Part shown: positions 6,043 through 7,459 of the stretch, piece by piece
Layout: every line of letters starts with the position of its first letter
Numbering within the stretch: position 1 is the first letter of the stretch
Assembly: GCA_002328465.1 (NCBI GenBank)
Contig: DCUE01000005.1
Coordinates: forward strand, 2,393 to 9,851
Direction of reading: 5' to 3'
Length of the DNA: 7,459 bases
Source of the DNA: Candidatus Dojkabacteria bacterium UBA2222
GTDB lineage: Bacteria; Patescibacteriota; Dojkabacteria; SC72
Notes under the pieces: generated by a model
What the model saw: only the letters and a program-made list of their open reading frames with translations
The model's database searches: none
Told to the model about the DNA's origin: nothing
Translations under genes and position numbers: made by a program

Positions 6043-7125
6043 TTACTGTATTCTTAACTGAGCTTCAAGGAGCTCATCTAAGTTCCCATCTAAAACACTT
6101 TCTGGATTACTTAGTTCTATACCTGTTCTTAAATCTTTAACCAATTTATATGGATGTAGTATGTAGTTCCTAATCTGATTTCCCCATCCAGCTATCTTAT
6201 AGTTGCCTTTGATTTCCGAGATTTCTTTTATACGATTCTCTTCTAATATTTTCCATAGTTTGCCTTTTAGTATTTGCATAGCTTTCTGCCTGTTTTGTAA
6301 CTGACTTCTTTCTTGAGAACAGTGTACGGTAATACCTGTAGGTATATGAGTTATCTGTACAGCGGAGGATGTTTTGTTTACATTTTGTCCTCCTGGTCCT
6401 CCTGATTTAGTTGCTTTGAACTCTATGTCACTCTCTGGTATTTCAATATCTTTTTCTAAGTTATCTAGTATGGGGATTATCTCTACTCCTGCAAAGGATG
6501 TTTGTCTAAGGTTTTGAGAGTTAAAGGGAGAGAGTCTAATTAATCTGTGTGTTCCATGCTCTCTTTTTAATATACCGTAAGCATACTTACCATATATATC
6601 TAATGTGATTGTAGATATTCCTACCTCTTGTCCCTTTAGTATGTTAGTTACAGTGTATTTCCACCCCTTTTTCTCAATATACATGGTATACATTCTAAAA
6701 AGCATTTCTGCCCAATCATTAGCTTCTGTACCTCCTTGTCCTGAGTGTATGGACATAGTGGCACTACAGTTGTCGTATTTACCAGAGAGAAACTTTAGGG
6801 ACTCAAATTGAGAGATTTCTTTTTCTAATCTCTCATACTCTTGGGTAAGTAGTTCTTCATCTTCTTTTTTATTTTCTTCTATCAAGGAGAGTAGGGAGTT
6901 AATATTTTGTTGAAGTTTAGTGATACTGTCTATTTCATTATTAATATCAGCTATTTGGGCAAGTACATCTTGAGCATGTTTATTATCTTCCCAAAGATTT
7001 TCTTTTCTACTTTCTTGTTCAAGGGAACGGAGTATATCTTTTTTAGAATCAATATCTAAAGATTTCGCTATATCACCCACTTTCTGAGCTAGTTCCTCTA
7101 TATCTCTTTTACTAATTGAGTTCAT
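6043..7125 (-). CDS. prfB: Peptide chain release factor 2 (RF2), no programmed frameshift
   Basis: RF2 ends translation at UGA and UAA by entering the ribosomal A site and triggering hydrolysis of peptidyl-tRNA. The 360 residues have an N-terminal helical domain (about 1-110), then SIHSGQGGTEANDWAEMLFR (125-144). The RF2 stop-recognition tripeptide SPF lies at 199-201 and the catalytic GGQ loop at 245-247 (SGGPGGQNVNKTSS). The C-terminal region includes WGNQIRNYILHPY and VKDLRTG. SPF separates it from RF1, which carries a PxT-type motif. The reading frame is continuous from the ATG, and no CTTTGA slippery stop is seen near codon 25, so the common autoregulatory frameshift is absent. The gene heads the ftsEX cluster, an arrangement also known in Firmicutes and Actinobacteria. 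A TATAAT lies only eight bases before the ATG and no Shine-Dalgarno site is present, which suggests a leaderless mRNA. It ends in TAA. Confidence 0.96.
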   Translation of the reverse strand: MNSISKRDIEELAQKVGDIAKSLDIDSKKDILRSLEQESRKENLWEDNKHAQDVLAQIADINNEIDSITKLQQNINSLLSLIEENKKEDEELLTQEYERLEKEISQFESLKFLSGKYDNCSATMSIHSGQGGTEANDWAEMLFRMYTMYIEKKGWKYTVTNILKGQEVGISTITLDIYGKYAYGILKREHGTHRLIRLSPFNSQNLRQTSFAGVEIIPILDNLEKDIEIPESDIEFKATKSGGPGGQNVNKTSSAVQITHIPTGITVHCSQERSQLQNRQKAMQILKGKLWKILEENRIKEISEIKGNYKIAGWGNQIRNYILHPYKLVKDLRTGIELSNPESVLDGNLDELLEAQLRIQ

Positions 7126-7133
7126 TCTTGTAT

Positions 7134-7139
7134 ATTATA
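7134..7139 (-). promoter_or_regulatory. -10 box of the prfB-ftsEX promoter
   Basis: On the minus strand a perfect TATAAT occupies 7139-7134, eight bases before the prfB ATG at 7125. A transcript starting about seven bases downstream would begin at or next to the start codon. No good -35 hexamer is visible at 16-18 bases upstream, where the sequence is T-rich. On the opposite strand the same bases give TATTAT and TATACT, possible -10 boxes for gpmI. Confidence 0.5.
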
Positions 7140-7167
7140 CTAATTCTATTTTAAAAAACAGATATAT

Positions 7168-7459
7168 ATGTTTGGTCTATTTGGTAGAAAAGATAGTGAG
7201 CAAGTAAAAAGAAGGTTAGAAGAAGAAGCAAAGAACTTCTCTGTATTACTCATATTGGATGGATTTGGAGTACATCCAGATCCGGAGGGTAATGCAGTAC
7301 TGGGGGCTAATACTCCTTTTTTGGATACTGCTTGGACATATGGTAAATCAACACTGATTAATGCTTCAGGTACCTATGTTGGTCTACCCTCTGAAGAGGC
7401 AGGTAACTCTGAGGTAGGTCATCTTAACTTGGGTGCAGGGCAGGTTGTATATCAGACTT
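7168..7459 (+). CDS. gpmI: 2,3-bisphosphoglycerate-independent phosphoglycerate mutase, N-terminal part
   Basis: The first 97 codons of a gene run off the right edge of the window. The enzyme interconverts 3- and 2-phosphoglycerate in glycolysis through a phosphoserine intermediate and two metal ions, usually manganese. The visible part includes VLLILDGFGVHPDPEGNAV, with the metal ligand Asp at residue 31. The motif GNSEVGHLNLGAG carries the catalytic nucleophile Ser at residue 81. The 50-residue Asp-to-Ser distance matches characterised iPGMs (D12 and S62 in the Bacillus enzyme). About 19 extra residues precede the usual start, beginning MFGLFGRKDSEQ and then charged and helical. The ATG at 7168 is the only ATG upstream of the core in this frame. 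No Shine-Dalgarno site precedes it. The gene diverges from prfB across 42 bases. Most of the phosphatase-like domain and the whole transferase domain are outside the window. Confidence 0.95.
   Translation, partial: MFGLFGRKDSEQVKRRLEEEAKNFSVLLILDGFGVHPDPEGNAVLGANTPFLDTAWTYGKSTLINASGTYVGLPSEEAGNSEVGHLNLGAGQVVYQT

Noticed and set aside
6605..6811. A 68-codon plus-strand open frame opposite prfB
   Set aside because: It is antisense to the conserved middle of RF2 and has no recognisable content.

Overview
The window is AT-rich (roughly one third G+C by eye), densely packed and bacterial. It looks like a chromosomal core segment from a small, streamlined genome. The FtsEX cluster, the SurA-type protein without a rotamase domain, the coiled-coil M23 protein and the near absence of Shine-Dalgarno sites resemble members of the Candidate Phyla Radiation (Patescibacteria), perhaps Dojkabacteria or Microgenomates. 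That placement is inferred from general resemblance and no phylogenetic marker was tested. The genetic code appears standard. RF2 is present, glycines use GGN codons, and all seven complete genes end in TAA or TAG. No stretch longer than 300 bases lacks a gene.

Left part (1-1113): the 5' part of a tRNA-Asn(GUU) gene runs off the left edge on the minus strand, behind its own promoter. Upstream of it, also on the minus strand, lie two small unrecognised genes (70-582 and 629-1057). Their products align to each other and form a tandem paralogous pair. A sigma70-like promoter precedes the pair.

Middle (1178-1814): a plus-strand gene for a long-form ribosome hibernation promoting factor ends at a strong hairpin, which probably serves as a terminator in both directions.

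Right part (1834-7125): a minus-strand cluster is read in the order prfB, ftsE, ftsX, M23 peptidase, then a membrane-anchored SurA-N-like chaperone. ftsE and ftsX overlap by one base, and ftsX abuts the peptidase gene with no spacer. FtsE and FtsX should form the ABC-type complex that controls a septal peptidoglycan hydrolase. The secreted coiled-coil M23 protein encoded next is the obvious effector. Its M23 domain appears circularly permuted: the half carrying HLH precedes the half carrying HxxxD. This is the most interesting feature of the window. FtsE also has an unusual charged C-terminal extension of about 100 residues.

Right edge (7168-7459): the start of a divergently transcribed gpmI (cofactor-independent phosphoglycerate mutase) runs off the window. 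Only 42 bases separate it from prfB.
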